A stretch of 30,774 bases of DNA from NCBI GenBank assembly GCA_006503475.1, contig RSEH01000380.1, positions 1-30,774 of the forward strand, in the 5' to 3' direction. The stretch comes from Stentor roeselii (lineage: Eukaryota; Ciliophora; Heterotrichea; Heterotrichida; Stentoridae). Each line of letters starts with the position of its first letter. The stretch's first letter is position 1. Of the stretch, positions 1 to 8,991 are shown piece after piece. A program made the translations under genes and the position numbers. The notes beneath the pieces were generated by a model, which was not told where the DNA came from, did no database searches, and worked only from the letters and a program-made list of their open reading frames with translations.

Positions 1-471
1 CAAAATAACTCGATACTAAAATGTTTACGATTTATTGTATCATATAAGTAATTTTCTGAGAGTTCTTCAAAAGTAATAAATTTTTTCATTTCGAACAACT
101 TCTAAGTTTTATGTTCTGAGTGCTCTTATTTTTAAATTCTCTAGTTTTTATAATCTGATCCAATAAAATCCTTATCTTTTTCTTTGCATCAATTATTCTT
201 GGATTTGAAGTATTATTATTGTTATGATTTTACTATGGAAAAGTCTAATTCTAGAAAACAAATAAGCAACCGATAAATAATTTAATAAAATGATCTAAAT
301 GATAAGTTGCTTATCTAAGCTTACTCTATTGGTAAATTATATCTCTAATATCCAAATCAACAAAAATATGAAGAAATAATTACTAAATCTCAAGTCAGCT
401 GCTTAATCTCTTGATTTCTCTCGATGACAAATATATAGTATAAATCAAACTTATCATTTCTAATTAATAAT
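1..471. other. AT-rich gene-free flank
   Basis: No convincing coding frame, tRNA or long repeat is visible. The stretch is downstream of the stop of the B-box/WD40 gene, so it holds that gene's 3' end. The only structure noticed is a short inverted repeat, GATAA-GTTGC-TTATC, near 300, too small to interpret. Confidence 0.6.
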
Positions 472-2541
472 CTAGATTAGGTATTTAGTCAAATCAAATT
501 CTAATTTTCTGTTCTTTTTGAGCCATTCTTTTGATTCATTTCTATCTCTGAACGCACATACTTTTCTTTTACCCCTGACGCTCCAAACATGAACTCCGTC
601 AAACGAATCACAAGAAACAAAGTATTTATCATCACTCGTGATAAGCACGTTCCAGATGGTTTCCACATGGCCAGTTAAACAAGCATGTAAACACTTATTT
701 TTGATGTCCCATAAAAACACTTTTTTATCATCTCCTCCAGAGCAGGCAAATCTTCGATCTTGTGTAAACTTCACAGAATAAACATCACCAACATGCCCTG
801 TGAAAATGAACTCTTGTCTCAGGCTCACCAAGTCCCATAACTGAACAGTTCCTTTTCCATCTCCAGAGATAACCTTTTCCTCATCATTCGAAATATCAAC
901 GCAAAACACTGAACTTTCATGCCCGACTAGCACACAGACCATTGACAAATTTTTAAGATCCCACACAATAAAGTTGTTTTGGATGCCGATCGATCCACTA
1001 ACAACCAGCTTCATTCCTGACGAAATGCAAACTGCCGAAACAAGCCCACTGTGGCCCATAAGGCAATGTTTTACGTGGGTTCTGTTCACATTGCAGATGG
1101 ATACATCGTTTCCACTTCCAAATCCAATCAAGTCTTCTTTCATCATTTCAGATCCTACTTTGAATGGCTTCAAACTTAAAAAGGAGTCAAATTGTTTTGA
1201 AGATATTCTTGCGATTCCGATTTTTGAGTCACGAGAAACTGAAAAAATAAAATCACTAACAGTTCTGACTCCGTATATGAAGTCTTTGTGAAAACTGAAT
1301 TTATGGATTTGAGTTTTTGACTTGATGCTCCATAAGATTATTGTTTTATCTAAAGATCCGGAAATTATAAACTTGTCATCTTCTGTTATTGAAATAGAAT
1401 AGACTCCCTTAGTATGTCCTAAAAGAGTTGCATAATGAGACTTAGATTTTGCTTCCCATATTTTAACTGATTTATCGTCTGAGCAGGTTATTATAAATTT
1501 GTCATTTTTGGTGAGTGCTATTGATTTAATATCATCATCATGGACATTCATTGAAAAGTGAGTTTTATAAGAAATTATATCAATGATGCTCAAACTCTTT
1601 CTAATACCACAATAAACCATATTGTTTTTTGATATCGATAAACACCAAACTATTTTGTTTGTATTTATTTTTTTCAAGCATTCAGTTGACTCAGTTTTCC
1701 ACACCATAATTTCATTCGAACTACTTCCTGATACGATAAGACTGTTGTCTTCACTTAATTCAACAGCCAAAACTGATCCAGAATGTCCACAGTACAAATT
1801 TTGAAAGCATTTCTTTTTAATGTCCCATAAAACAAGAGTCTTATCCAAAGATCCAGAAACTGCAATCGTTACGTCCTTAGAAATTACTATGCACTTAACA
1901 TCCGATTTATGGTGGAGAAGGCAAGCTACTTGATTTTTCGTCTGAATGTCCCAGATCCTCACAGAAGTGTCCTGCGAGCCAGTGACAAGAGTCCGTCCAT
2001 CACTTGAAATCGCAAGACACGTGAATCCTCCGTTATGAGTTTGAAGGAATTTGTTGTACCTGAATCGCTTCACCTCTACAGGATCATTAATGAAAGAATA
2101 GAGTTGTTGAGAATACGCTTGCAAAGCAGTTTGGTTCAAATGATTCAAGTTAAATTGATTAACGACGATTTCTGTGGCAAGTATTGATTTAATTTTCTGT
2201 ATCTGTGATTTTTGATAAGCTGGAGTAGTGATTAGTTCGAGGTAATACTTGGTAAGTGTGTTGATTTGTTTGATAACTGAGTTACGGCAGGTTTCAATAG
2301 TTTTAATTGTTTCCTCAGTTTGAAGATGAACTTGTTTCTTTAAAGATTTGAGAGATTGGATCCAATAATGAAGTTTCTTATTCAGAGTCGAATTTTGGAT
2401 TGATTCAAGTTCTTCAAACATTGGTTCATGCTGATGCTTTGCTTTCTTTGCTAAGTGTTCACCAATATGGGCTTTACACAGATAAGCATTGGAGCAGTAA
2501 CAGATGAAGAAAGCTTGAGCTGAGCAGACTTGACATTTCAT
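472..2541 (-). CDS. B-box zinc finger / coiled-coil / WD40 repeat protein
   Basis: This 689-residue protein opens with a zinc-binding pattern that fits the B-box consensus: C3, C6, C14, C16, C22, H25, H29, H36 and H38. A helical, probably coiled-coil stretch (about 45-130) follows, as in B-box proteins. From about residue 168 to 665 there are about twelve WD40 repeats, recognisable by ends such as VRIWDI, LVLWDI, VKIWEA, IILWSI, FIVWDL, VQLWDL and VFLWDI; several middle repeats have lost the Trp-Asp (LSIIDI, IGIARI, VSICNV). Twelve blades exceed one seven-blade propeller, so two propellers are likely. The role is probably a protein-interaction scaffold; no RING finger precedes the B-box, so ubiquitin ligase activity is not supported. 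The start is the only Met before the first Cys pair. The stop is TAG. No intron is needed. The target is unknown. Confidence 0.85.
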   Translation of the reverse strand: MKCQVCSAQAFFICYCSNAYLCKAHIGEHLAKKAKHQHEPMFEELESIQNSTLNKKLHYWIQSLKSLKKQVHLQTEETIKTIETCRNSVIKQINTLTKYYLELITTPAYQKSQIQKIKSILATEIVVNQFNLNHLNQTALQAYSQQLYSFINDPVEVKRFRYNKFLQTHNGGFTCLAISSDGRTLVTGSQDTSVRIWDIQTKNQVACLLHHKSDVKCIVISKDVTIAVSGSLDKTLVLWDIKKKCFQNLYCGHSGSVLAVELSEDNSLIVSGSSSNEIMVWKTESTECLKKINTNKIVWCLSISKNNMVYCGIRKSLSIIDIISYKTHFSMNVHDDDIKSIALTKNDKFIITCSDDKSVKIWEAKSKSHYATLLGHTKGVYSISITEDDKFIISGSLDKTIILWSIKSKTQIHKFSFHKDFIYGVRTVSDFIFSVSRDSKIGIARISSKQFDSFLSLKPFKVGSEMMKEDLIGFGSGNDVSICNVNRTHVKHCLMGHSGLVSAVCISSGMKLVVSGSIGIQNNFIVWDLKNLSMVCVLVGHESSVFCVDISNDEEKVISGDGKGTVQLWDLVSLRQEFIFTGHVGDVYSVKFTQDRRFACSGGDDKKVFLWDIKNKCLHACLTGHVETIWNVLITSDDKYFVSCDSFDGVHVWSVRGKRKVCAFRDRNESKEWLKKNRKLEFDLTKYLI

Positions 2542-2901
2542 TTTATTATTATCAAAGTTCTACAATTCTAACATTTAAATAGAACTTAAATGTCAAGCCA
2601 AAAAATTTGATTTTACTAGATACTCAAACAAGATAATTCACTGAATTTAATTACTTTAAACATAATTTCATGAGCTTAAGCTTTTATTTATCTTCCCTAA
2701 TCTATTATAAAACTTTCTTTTAGTCAAGTTTAGGTCCTTAACACCATGGGCCTTTCTGTAGTAAGAATAATTTTAAGTTTTTTTTAGCTAAAATATTGAA
2801 GAAGCTTCAATGAGTTTATTATTTTATTAAATTTATCGGCTCAAATAACCTAAACACATGGTTTTTTCCTAAGTAAAAAATTTTCATTACTCTCATCATC
2901 C

Positions 2902-3150
2902 AGAATGAATCGGCTTGCTTGATTAAAGCAGAATGAAAAGAGGTTTGCCAGGTGTTGATCGATTTATATTCCAGATATTGTTGCAGCTTATGTTGAATGG
3001 GGCCTAATTTGGCATACTTCTTAGTCTCAAACTATCCTGTACCTACTCCTAATTACAAATACCTACAATAAGACGAGACTTTTTTTTACGAATTCTATTC
3101 AGAACTCACCCTAAGGTAACGATGTAAGATGTACCATAGCTTGATATTGA
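2902..3150 (+). pseudogene. Possible decayed IS1595/ISXO2-type DDE transposase fragment
   Basis: Read in one forward frame from 2902, this locally less AT-rich stretch translates, through about six stops, to short blocks in the order and spacing of an ISXO2-like transposase. The block IYIPDIVAAYVEWGLIWHTS (near 2961-3020) resembles the TLIPII..YV..GS.I.(S/T)D.W region around the second catalytic Asp. About 17 codons after its end, TYNKTRLFF...NSP*GND resembles the following Y.H.TVNHS..FV.P..G region. The first catalytic region and WVFG motif were not found, and the catalytic Asp itself is not preserved. This is pattern recognition on a decayed sequence, and a chance match cannot be excluded. 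Confidence 0.3.
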
Positions 3151-3537
3151 ATAACTAAACAAAGATTTTAAAATTTATAATCTCAATAGAATTCTTCTTA
3201 ACAAGTATATTTTGTGATAGACTTTATTTGTCTTATAGGAATCTACTTGAACAAGAAATACATATTTAAAGCACAAATCTCTAAAGACCTAATAATACCT
3301 CAAAAAGCTGTACTTCCTCTATGATTTTTTAAGAATTTGAGTACTTTTTTACTACAAAGAATTAGGAGTTTATACTAAATTCATCAAAATAATATAACTC
3401 ATCCTTTCGAGATGAATTAATCATTCTATGTACGATACAAATTGAGAAGCATGAATATATCAAATTAATTCTAGAGTTAAAGCAAAAAATATCCTACTTA
3501 ATACCCAAATATGCATTTTCAGAATAAACACACTATA

Positions 3538-3643
3538 TATCATTAGTTCCAAATGAACTTATCATAATTTTTAATCAAATACTAATTATTTATCATTAGT
3601 TCGAAATGAATTTCTAATCATTATAACATCAAATACTAATAAC
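3538..3643. repeat. Imperfect 53 bp direct duplication
   Basis: TATCATTAGTTCCAAATGAA at 3538 recurs as TATCATTAGTTCGAAATGAA at 3591, 53 bp later. The remainder of both units is also alike (both contain ATCAAATACTAAT). Two copies only, in gene-free DNA; no function is suggested. Confidence 0.6.
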
Positions 3644-4960
3644 TCAAGATTTCTAATTTCAAGAAGCATTTTTTTCATTAAGATAAACTTTTTTATTATA
3701 GGATTATAATATTATACTTAGCAAGAATTAGAGCAACAGCCAAAATTTTCTATTGTAATAGATTTTAAGCTCTAATTAATCAAGAAATTATTACTTCTTT
3801 TACTAGATTAATATACAATGCATTGATTATTGTGATTATTTTTATTTTAACTTAATGATTTATGGTTATTAAACCTAACAATTAAAAGATTGACTTTCCA
3901 AACTCTTTAAATGCATATATTTTAGACAATCATCATTTTTAGATACTTGATAATAAGAGAAAATTTTGAAATAACAAAACCTCAATATTAGTTTTTTTAT
4001 TACTCACAGAGACTTAAGTGCATAAAGGATACTGATTTATTTATTAAATTTAGATTAATCATTTACTCTTGTAATTAAAGCGAGAAAAAAGTATTATGGA
4101 AGATTTCTATTGAAAAAATAGTGATTCTGGACTACTTAACTTAATATGCATATATCATCGGATATTGGTTAGATCTTATAAATTCGCTTGTGCTGCTATC
4201 TGGTAATTTACTTATATCTAATCATTTTCTAAATCTTTGAGTGTATAATATTTGATTTTTAAGATAATAGAAGAATGTTAGATTATTTATAAGTGGCTGA
4301 ATATGAATGATAGCGAAAGCTTGAATATTATAAAGTTTAATGAACCATTGTTAATGATTTATTTTTTATCTTTAAAGTATGTTGAACAAATAATACTAAT
4401 GAGAAATAATATCTATAATAAAGTGTTTGAGAACTTAAATTACCTAAGCTATTAAAAACTTGAGTTTAAATTTATTTTATTTTTTTGGTTATTAATAAAT
4501 GCTAAAACCTACTTTATTGATGAATGAAACTATAAACTGATTTGAGATACCCTATTTAGTATTCCTATATCTTTAATCAATTTTTTCGATAATTTATAGT
4601 TGATATTCCATTAAATATTACCAAACAAAATCTAAACAGTATTTTCAAATTTGCTAGAAGTTGAGTATTCAATAATTAATTCTTGAGTAATTCGTTACTG
4701 AGTTTAAGTTTTTTGACTTATTAAATTTATACGTTTCTAATCATGAATAAACCATAAGCGACTGAATCAATTATCTCAATTTTAAACATTCACTAAAAAA
4801 TTTTTCATTAATTTTTGATATAAAGTATTTTCAAAAGAGCTTAAAATGAATTTCAAACTCAATATTATAATTTGATGAAATAAATCATTAGTCATTAATC
4901 AAGAATTATGCATAGATATAAATAACTAAGATATTTTTATATCAGAAATTTAAAATTAAG

Positions 4961-6058
4961 CTAATTTATCTGCACATCTTTAAAAGACCGACAAAATATT
5001 CCAATATTATAACTGATACGATTTCCAATGCTAGCTTCAATCTTTAATATTCCTTTGTAGTAGCTATTTAATGAGTCAATACATCTTTCAATATCGTAAA
5101 CACGCCCCTCCTTAAGATTCTTTACAACATACTTGGTCTCCCAGGCGAACCTTAACAATTCTTCATTTCTTAATCCTAAATTGTTGACGAATCTTATCTG
5201 TTTCAGCATTTTTTTCAACAAACTAGTCATTCCTTTTAAAAAATTTCCAGAATTGCTAGAGTAAATAGCAAGATTAAGTTTTCTATGTAAGAACCCTGCA
5301 GGACCTCCATGGAGAATTCCAATAACTTTTGGTCCTTCATCGGTATCCAAAATGATAGGACCTCCACTCATTCCGTTTGATGTTGGGGCAGAGATGCAGA
5401 AAATCTCGTCATTCATTGAAAGGATTTCTCCTTTAGATGAGACCAACCTTTGGCCTCCATGAATAAGGGTATTAAGGGTTTCAAGCTCTGATAATTCGCC
5501 ATTCGGAGCACAGTAGCTTAGGATGTCTCGATTAATTGGTCTTGGAAAGCCATAAACTCTAAGATTTGTTCCAACACAAAAAAATATATCATTTGATACT
5601 TTCAAGGAATTTAAAGGTTTTGAGTATTCCTTTTCGAACATTCTTAGTTCACAAAAGAGCCAATCATTAGGTATTGATAGCTTGTTCCCTGATATTGGAT
5701 CTATCGGAAAATTAGACTTAAAATCCCAGTTCATTTCTTTTGATAAAATTTTAACTTCATATGAGTCCCCATTAACTACAAACTTGATATGGCCTCTCTT
5801 AAATTCAAGATTTGAATCCAATAGAACATGCGCGGAGGTCAAAATAATAGCATGAGGATCGTTACCCGGAAGCACCTTGATTACAAAACCAGTGCCTTGA
5901 AAGCTATCAAATATTCTAAAATATCCTACAGCACTTGCAACAGGATCTGTTCCTAAATCTACTTCTTCCGTTGGTATCCAGTGGCCCTCAGTATCTTTAA
6001 GAAGCAATTCTGTCATTTTATTAAAGGTTTCAGATAAATAGATACGCTCTGTCCCCAT
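4961..6058 (-). CDS. Trypsin-like (S1-fold) serine peptidase, probably intracellular
   Basis: This 365-residue protein has the features of the trypsin-like peptidase fold. GTGFVI (about 55-60) leads the first barrel, H77 sits in TSAHVLL, the likely catalytic Asp is D132 in NDWLFCEL, and the nucleophile S231 sits in GMSGGPI, preceding an IGILHGG strand. All three triad residues therefore appear to be present. There is no signal peptide and no membrane segment, unlike secreted digestive trypsins, so a cytosolic or organellar regulatory protease is more likely. A 90-residue helical tail after about residue 270 is not recognised. The stop is TAG. It is transcribed away from ARL1 and shares with it a 333 bp region. 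The substrate is unknown. Confidence 0.8.
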   Translation of the reverse strand: MGTERIYLSETFNKMTELLLKDTEGHWIPTEEVDLGTDPVASAVGYFRIFDSFQGTGFVIKVLPGNDPHAIILTSAHVLLDSNLEFKRGHIKFVVNGDSYEVKILSKEMNWDFKSNFPIDPISGNKLSIPNDWLFCELRMFEKEYSKPLNSLKVSNDIFFCVGTNLRVYGFPRPINRDILSYCAPNGELSELETLNTLIHGGQRLVSSKGEILSMNDEIFCISAPTSNGMSGGPIILDTDEGPKVIGILHGGPAGFLHRKLNLAIYSSNSGNFLKGMTSLLKKMLKQIRFVNNLGLRNEELLRFAWETKYVVKNLKEGRVYDIERCIDSLNSYYKGILKIEASIGNRISYNIGIFCRSFKDVQIN

Positions 6059-6391
6059 AATAAAATATTATTATCTAAAAATCTTCATTTTCGATCAATA
6101 ATAAATCTTAATCTTATAGTTTTTGTTTTGGTCACTAAAATACATTAAACATAAAAAAGCATATCTTAAACTAATTCCAAAGTAAACTTCTCTTTCATCA
6201 TATTATCTTTAAATCCATCTAAATTTATTAAGAGTTTAATGATCCAAACTTAAAAATTCATCTGAATCCTCCTCAACACCCCATCAAATTAAATAACAAA
6301 AATGATAAATATTTTCAATACTTCCTTCAATCCATTCCAAACAAACTCCAACTTCTAAAAAAATCCAATCTCTACCCTAAAATAATAAACA
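6059..6391. promoter_or_regulatory. Shared divergent 5' region of the peptidase and ARL1 genes
   Basis: This 333 bp gap separates two divergent start codons and must hold both promoters and leaders. The right half, on the ARL1 side, is strikingly poor in G on the + strand: 6305-6391 (87 nt, directly before the ARL1 ATG) contains no G at all, so no upstream AUG is possible. A TCTCTACC sequence lies just before the start; a similar TCTCTACC precedes the start at 13380. No TATA box can be distinguished in this AT-rich DNA. Confidence 0.5.
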
Positions 6392-6934
6392 ATGGGAGTT
6401 CTCTTTACAAGAATATTCTCAACTCTATTCGGGAAAAGCGAGATACGAATCTTAATCCTAGGTCTAGACAACGCAGGTAAAACAACTCTTCTTAACAAGT
6501 TACAACTAAGCACAGTGACCGAGACAGTGCCGACAATCGGGTTCAACCTTGAGACAGTGACTTACAACAACCTTCAGCTTCAAGTCTGGGACCTGGGCGG
6601 TCAAGGCACCCTTCGTCCATACTGGCGATGTTACTACCCAAACACAAACGCAGTGATATACGTGATCGACAGTGCTGACCGTGACCGAATCGAGACAGCG
6701 AAAAAAGAAATGCACATAATGCTTTCAGAAAACGACTTGAAAAACGTTCCTCTTCTGATATTTGCCAACAAACAAGACCTTCCCGGAGCGATGCCCGAGT
6801 CCGAAATGAGCGAACTGCTCGGCCTTCCCATGTTGAAAGACCGTCAGTGGCGAATGGTCCGCGCAGTGGTCAAGCAAGGCGACGGGGTCCGTGAAGGGCT
6901 GGACTGGCTTGTGGCCTTGTTGAGAGACTCTTAG
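6392..6934 (+). CDS. ARL1: ARF-like small GTPase, ARL1 type
   Basis: This is a 180-residue ARF-family GTPase, the usual length for ARL1. ARL1 acts at the trans-Golgi, where it recruits GRIP-domain golgins. G2 is present for N-myristoylation and an amphipathic helix follows (VLFTRIFSTLFG). The P-loop is GLDNAGKT (24-31), switch I has PTIGFN (46-51), switch II DLGGQ (66-70) and the guanine-specificity motif NKQD (125-128). The stretch RPYWRCYYPNTNAVIYVIDS is especially close to ARL1 rather than ARF1. The G5 loop, normally SAT, reads VVK (158-160), an unusual substitution next to the base-binding site. The stop is TAG, and only 4 bp separate it from the stop of the convergent CH-domain gene. No intron is needed. 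Confidence 0.93.
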   Translation: MGVLFTRIFSTLFGKSEIRILILGLDNAGKTTLLNKLQLSTVTETVPTIGFNLETVTYNNLQLQVWDLGGQGTLRPYWRCYYPNTNAVIYVIDSADRDRIETAKKEMHIMLSENDLKNVPLLIFANKQDLPGAMPESEMSELLGLPMLKDRQWRMVRAVVKQGDGVREGLDWLVALLRDS

Positions 6935-6938
6935 ATTA

Positions 6939-8981
6939 TTACCAGGCTAAACGATTTTTATATAAATTCTTCATCGCTTCCAGCAGAGAACGGATCACTT
7001 TTCCGTTGCCGTTTAAGATCTGGTCGTCTAGGTACATGAACTTGCTGGGAAATGATGGCTTTTTGTAGAGAAAGTCTAAAGCTTTGCGAATGTTCGCAAG
7101 GGCTCCTGCGGAAGTCTTCACTGATCGATGGACTCCTTCTAGCTCGTGTCTTTCGATCACTGAGATTATTTCGCAGAGCTTTTCACCGGATTTGAACTCT
7201 GAGAGGGTCTCGCCTGATAGACTGGAGTGGATTATGTTCAGACCTTTTAACCAGTCTTCTAATGCATGGATTTTCTCGAGGTTACGGTTTGGAGGAATCT
7301 CTTGGGGTACTGGCTTTATTGTGCTGGAGAGAAGCGATGTCCCAAAGTAAGGCCTTGGGGATTGAACGCTTTTTACTGGAATACCGTCTGCGAATCGGTG
7401 AAGGTCTTCGAGTAAACCGAAGATGATTGGCAAGTCCCCATGATGTATTTCTTTTTCCTTCCAGGTATATTTCTGACTCATCCTCTCCTCATTCTTCAAA
7501 ACATTCAAAGCCCTTCTAATATTCAACAAAGCAGCATGTTCAGTCTGAGGGTTCTGAATAATTTCCAACCTTTTATGCGGCAATACAATACAAACCAAAT
7601 TCCCAAGTAAAACTCCATTTCTAAAATTGGGAACAAGTTCTAAAATGGTAGTAACTCTAGGAGGCAGTAGTTTTAAAGACTCAATCCAGCTGAGCAAAGA
7701 GTCTTCAAGACTTTTCATTCCAACAGCATCATAACAATCAGTATAAGACCGATTATTATTCATGAGTTCCCAGAGCACAGCCCATACCAAGTCTTCATCC
7801 GGGTCATTGAACCGACTGGGAAACTTCTCACTGGGACTGACTCGATTTTTGATGAGTTTCAAGGCGCTGTTCAAGTTATCTAAAATCTGCGCTTCATTCA
7901 TGGGCTTCATATAATACTTGGTCTTATGCTGGAAGACCTCTCCAACGACTTCATTCAAAACGACTCCATTCATAATATTATCCCTTCGCGGATCTGAGTG
8001 AAAAAGAACGAACTGTTCAAGTCCCAAGGCATTAACCCACTGCACAATAGACTTTTTCATAGAACTAGTGACAGCGACAGGGTTAAAAACACTTTCCACA
8101 CTTTTCACACGTCTCAAGCTTCTCGAGGCAGAGTTGCTTCTTCCCAAGAAGTTCGGATACCGATGCATGTAAAAGTGTCTTATATCAGACAACAGTCCAT
8201 AAATATGCTCTTCGCTGCCTTCATGAATTTCAGCCGAGCTCCACAAGAACGTTGAGCTGACTTTCGGAATTTTCCTTAAAAATTCAAGAGACTTGTTGAT
8301 ATTCGCGATGCAATAAGAAGTGTTCTTCGGGTTCTTATGAACTCCATGAACGACTTCAGCCCGGCCTTCCAGTCGGTTGATTAAATCACTGAGCGAGATG
8401 CCTGTCCTCATGCGGTAAAGGAACTCATGCAAGAAGAGGTTGGGAGGAATGACCTGCAAGTCGACTAGCCAGTTGTGAATTTGACTTTTGACCTCTTCGC
8501 TGACTTCCTTTTTGCTGGGGAGAGGAAGGGTACTCCGTAGTCTGCCTTGACTTGTGCTTCGTCGAGGGCCTTGGTGACTCTGACTGACTCGAGACTTTTG
8601 AGGGTTACTTGAAATGCTTGTCTTGGAAACCTCGCGCTTTAGAACTTTTTTGAAGCCTTTTTGAAGGATCATCTTGGTCACTGCGAATAAAAGGCCGGGG
8701 TCTGAGACTACCTCGTGGGCTCTTAAGGACTTCCAGTCTTCTGGCAGGTATGACTGGATGTGGCAGAGAATCACTTCCCAGTTACATTGCCAGATCTCTC
8801 GGCTCTTGCCTGGGAGGATTCCTTCTAGTTTCTCGCGTTTTAATAGACGGCTGATTAGACGACTTACCACTTGGCCGGATCGCAGCTGGTCTATTGCTGT
8901 TATTGAAACTCCGAGCAGATCGTTTATTGTTGTTAGTACCTCTGAGATTTCGCTTTCAAAGTTTCCGAAAATGATGGACAT
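6939..8981 (-). CDS. Protein with about five calponin-homology-like modules
   Basis: This 680-residue protein appears to be a chain of CH-like domains at about residues 8-110, 165-275, 308-412, 424-532 and 572-676. Modules share a Trp-containing first helix (IHNWLVDLQV, IVQWVNALGL, LLSWIESLKL, ALEDWLKGLN), a G..L..L segment and a central A.LNI..AL.FL helix (ANINKSLEFL, LNIRRALNVL, ANIRKALDFL). CH domains bind actin or microtubules; the modules lack obvious fimbrin or spectrin arrangement, so a cytoskeletal or ciliary scaffold is an inference. A basic Ser-rich linker joins modules 1 and 2 (about 115-160). Module 1 is the most diverged. The gene begins 10 bp after the stop of the gene upstream on the same strand and ends in a tandem TAATAA 4 bp from the ARL1 stop. 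Confidence 0.7.
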   Translation of the reverse strand: MSIIFGNFESEISEVLTTINDLLGVSITAIDQLRSGQVVSRLISRLLKREKLEGILPGKSREIWQCNWEVILCHIQSYLPEDWKSLRAHEVVSDPGLLFAVTKMILQKGFKKVLKREVSKTSISSNPQKSRVSQSHQGPRRSTSQGRLRSTLPLPSKKEVSEEVKSQIHNWLVDLQVIPPNLFLHEFLYRMRTGISLSDLINRLEGRAEVVHGVHKNPKNTSYCIANINKSLEFLRKIPKVSSTFLWSSAEIHEGSEEHIYGLLSDIRHFYMHRYPNFLGRSNSASRSLRRVKSVESVFNPVAVTSSMKKSIVQWVNALGLEQFVLFHSDPRRDNIMNGVVLNEVVGEVFQHKTKYYMKPMNEAQILDNLNSALKLIKNRVSPSEKFPSRFNDPDEDLVWAVLWELMNNNRSYTDCYDAVGMKSLEDSLLSWIESLKLLPPRVTTILELVPNFRNGVLLGNLVCIVLPHKRLEIIQNPQTEHAALLNIRRALNVLKNEERMSQKYTWKEKEIHHGDLPIIFGLLEDLHRFADGIPVKSVQSPRPYFGTSLLSSTIKPVPQEIPPNRNLEKIHALEDWLKGLNIIHSSLSGETLSEFKSGEKLCEIISVIERHELEGVHRSVKTSAGALANIRKALDFLYKKPSFPSKFMYLDDQILNGNGKVIRSLLEAMKNLYKNRLAW

Positions 8982-8991
8982 TTATTAGGAA

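Larger units (their letters stand above)
2542..4960. other. 2.4 kb AT-rich gene-free region
   Basis: All six frames are broken by stops at short intervals. The stretch lies between the starts of the B-box/WD40 gene (left) and the 3' end of the peptidase gene (right), so only its first part can be a promoter. It contrasts with the 0-20 bp gaps elsewhere in the window. Inside it I see a possible transposase remnant (2902-3150) and one imperfect 53 bp direct duplication (3538-3643). I see no tRNA, rRNA or terminal inverted repeats. Confidence 0.7.

Noticed and set aside
974-1291. Plus-strand open frame of 105 codons inside the B-box/WD40 gene
   Set aside because: It lies wholly opposite well-defined WD40 repeats and encodes no recognisable protein; it is a shadow frame.
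2542-4960. An eliminated (IES-like) or CRISPR-like element in the gene-free stretch
   Set aside because: No terminal TA-flanked inverted repeats, no regular spaced repeats and no interrupted gene were found.
8674-8988. Plus-strand open frame of 104 codons opposite the CH-domain gene start
   Set aside because: Composition follows the antisense of CH module 1, and no domain is seen.
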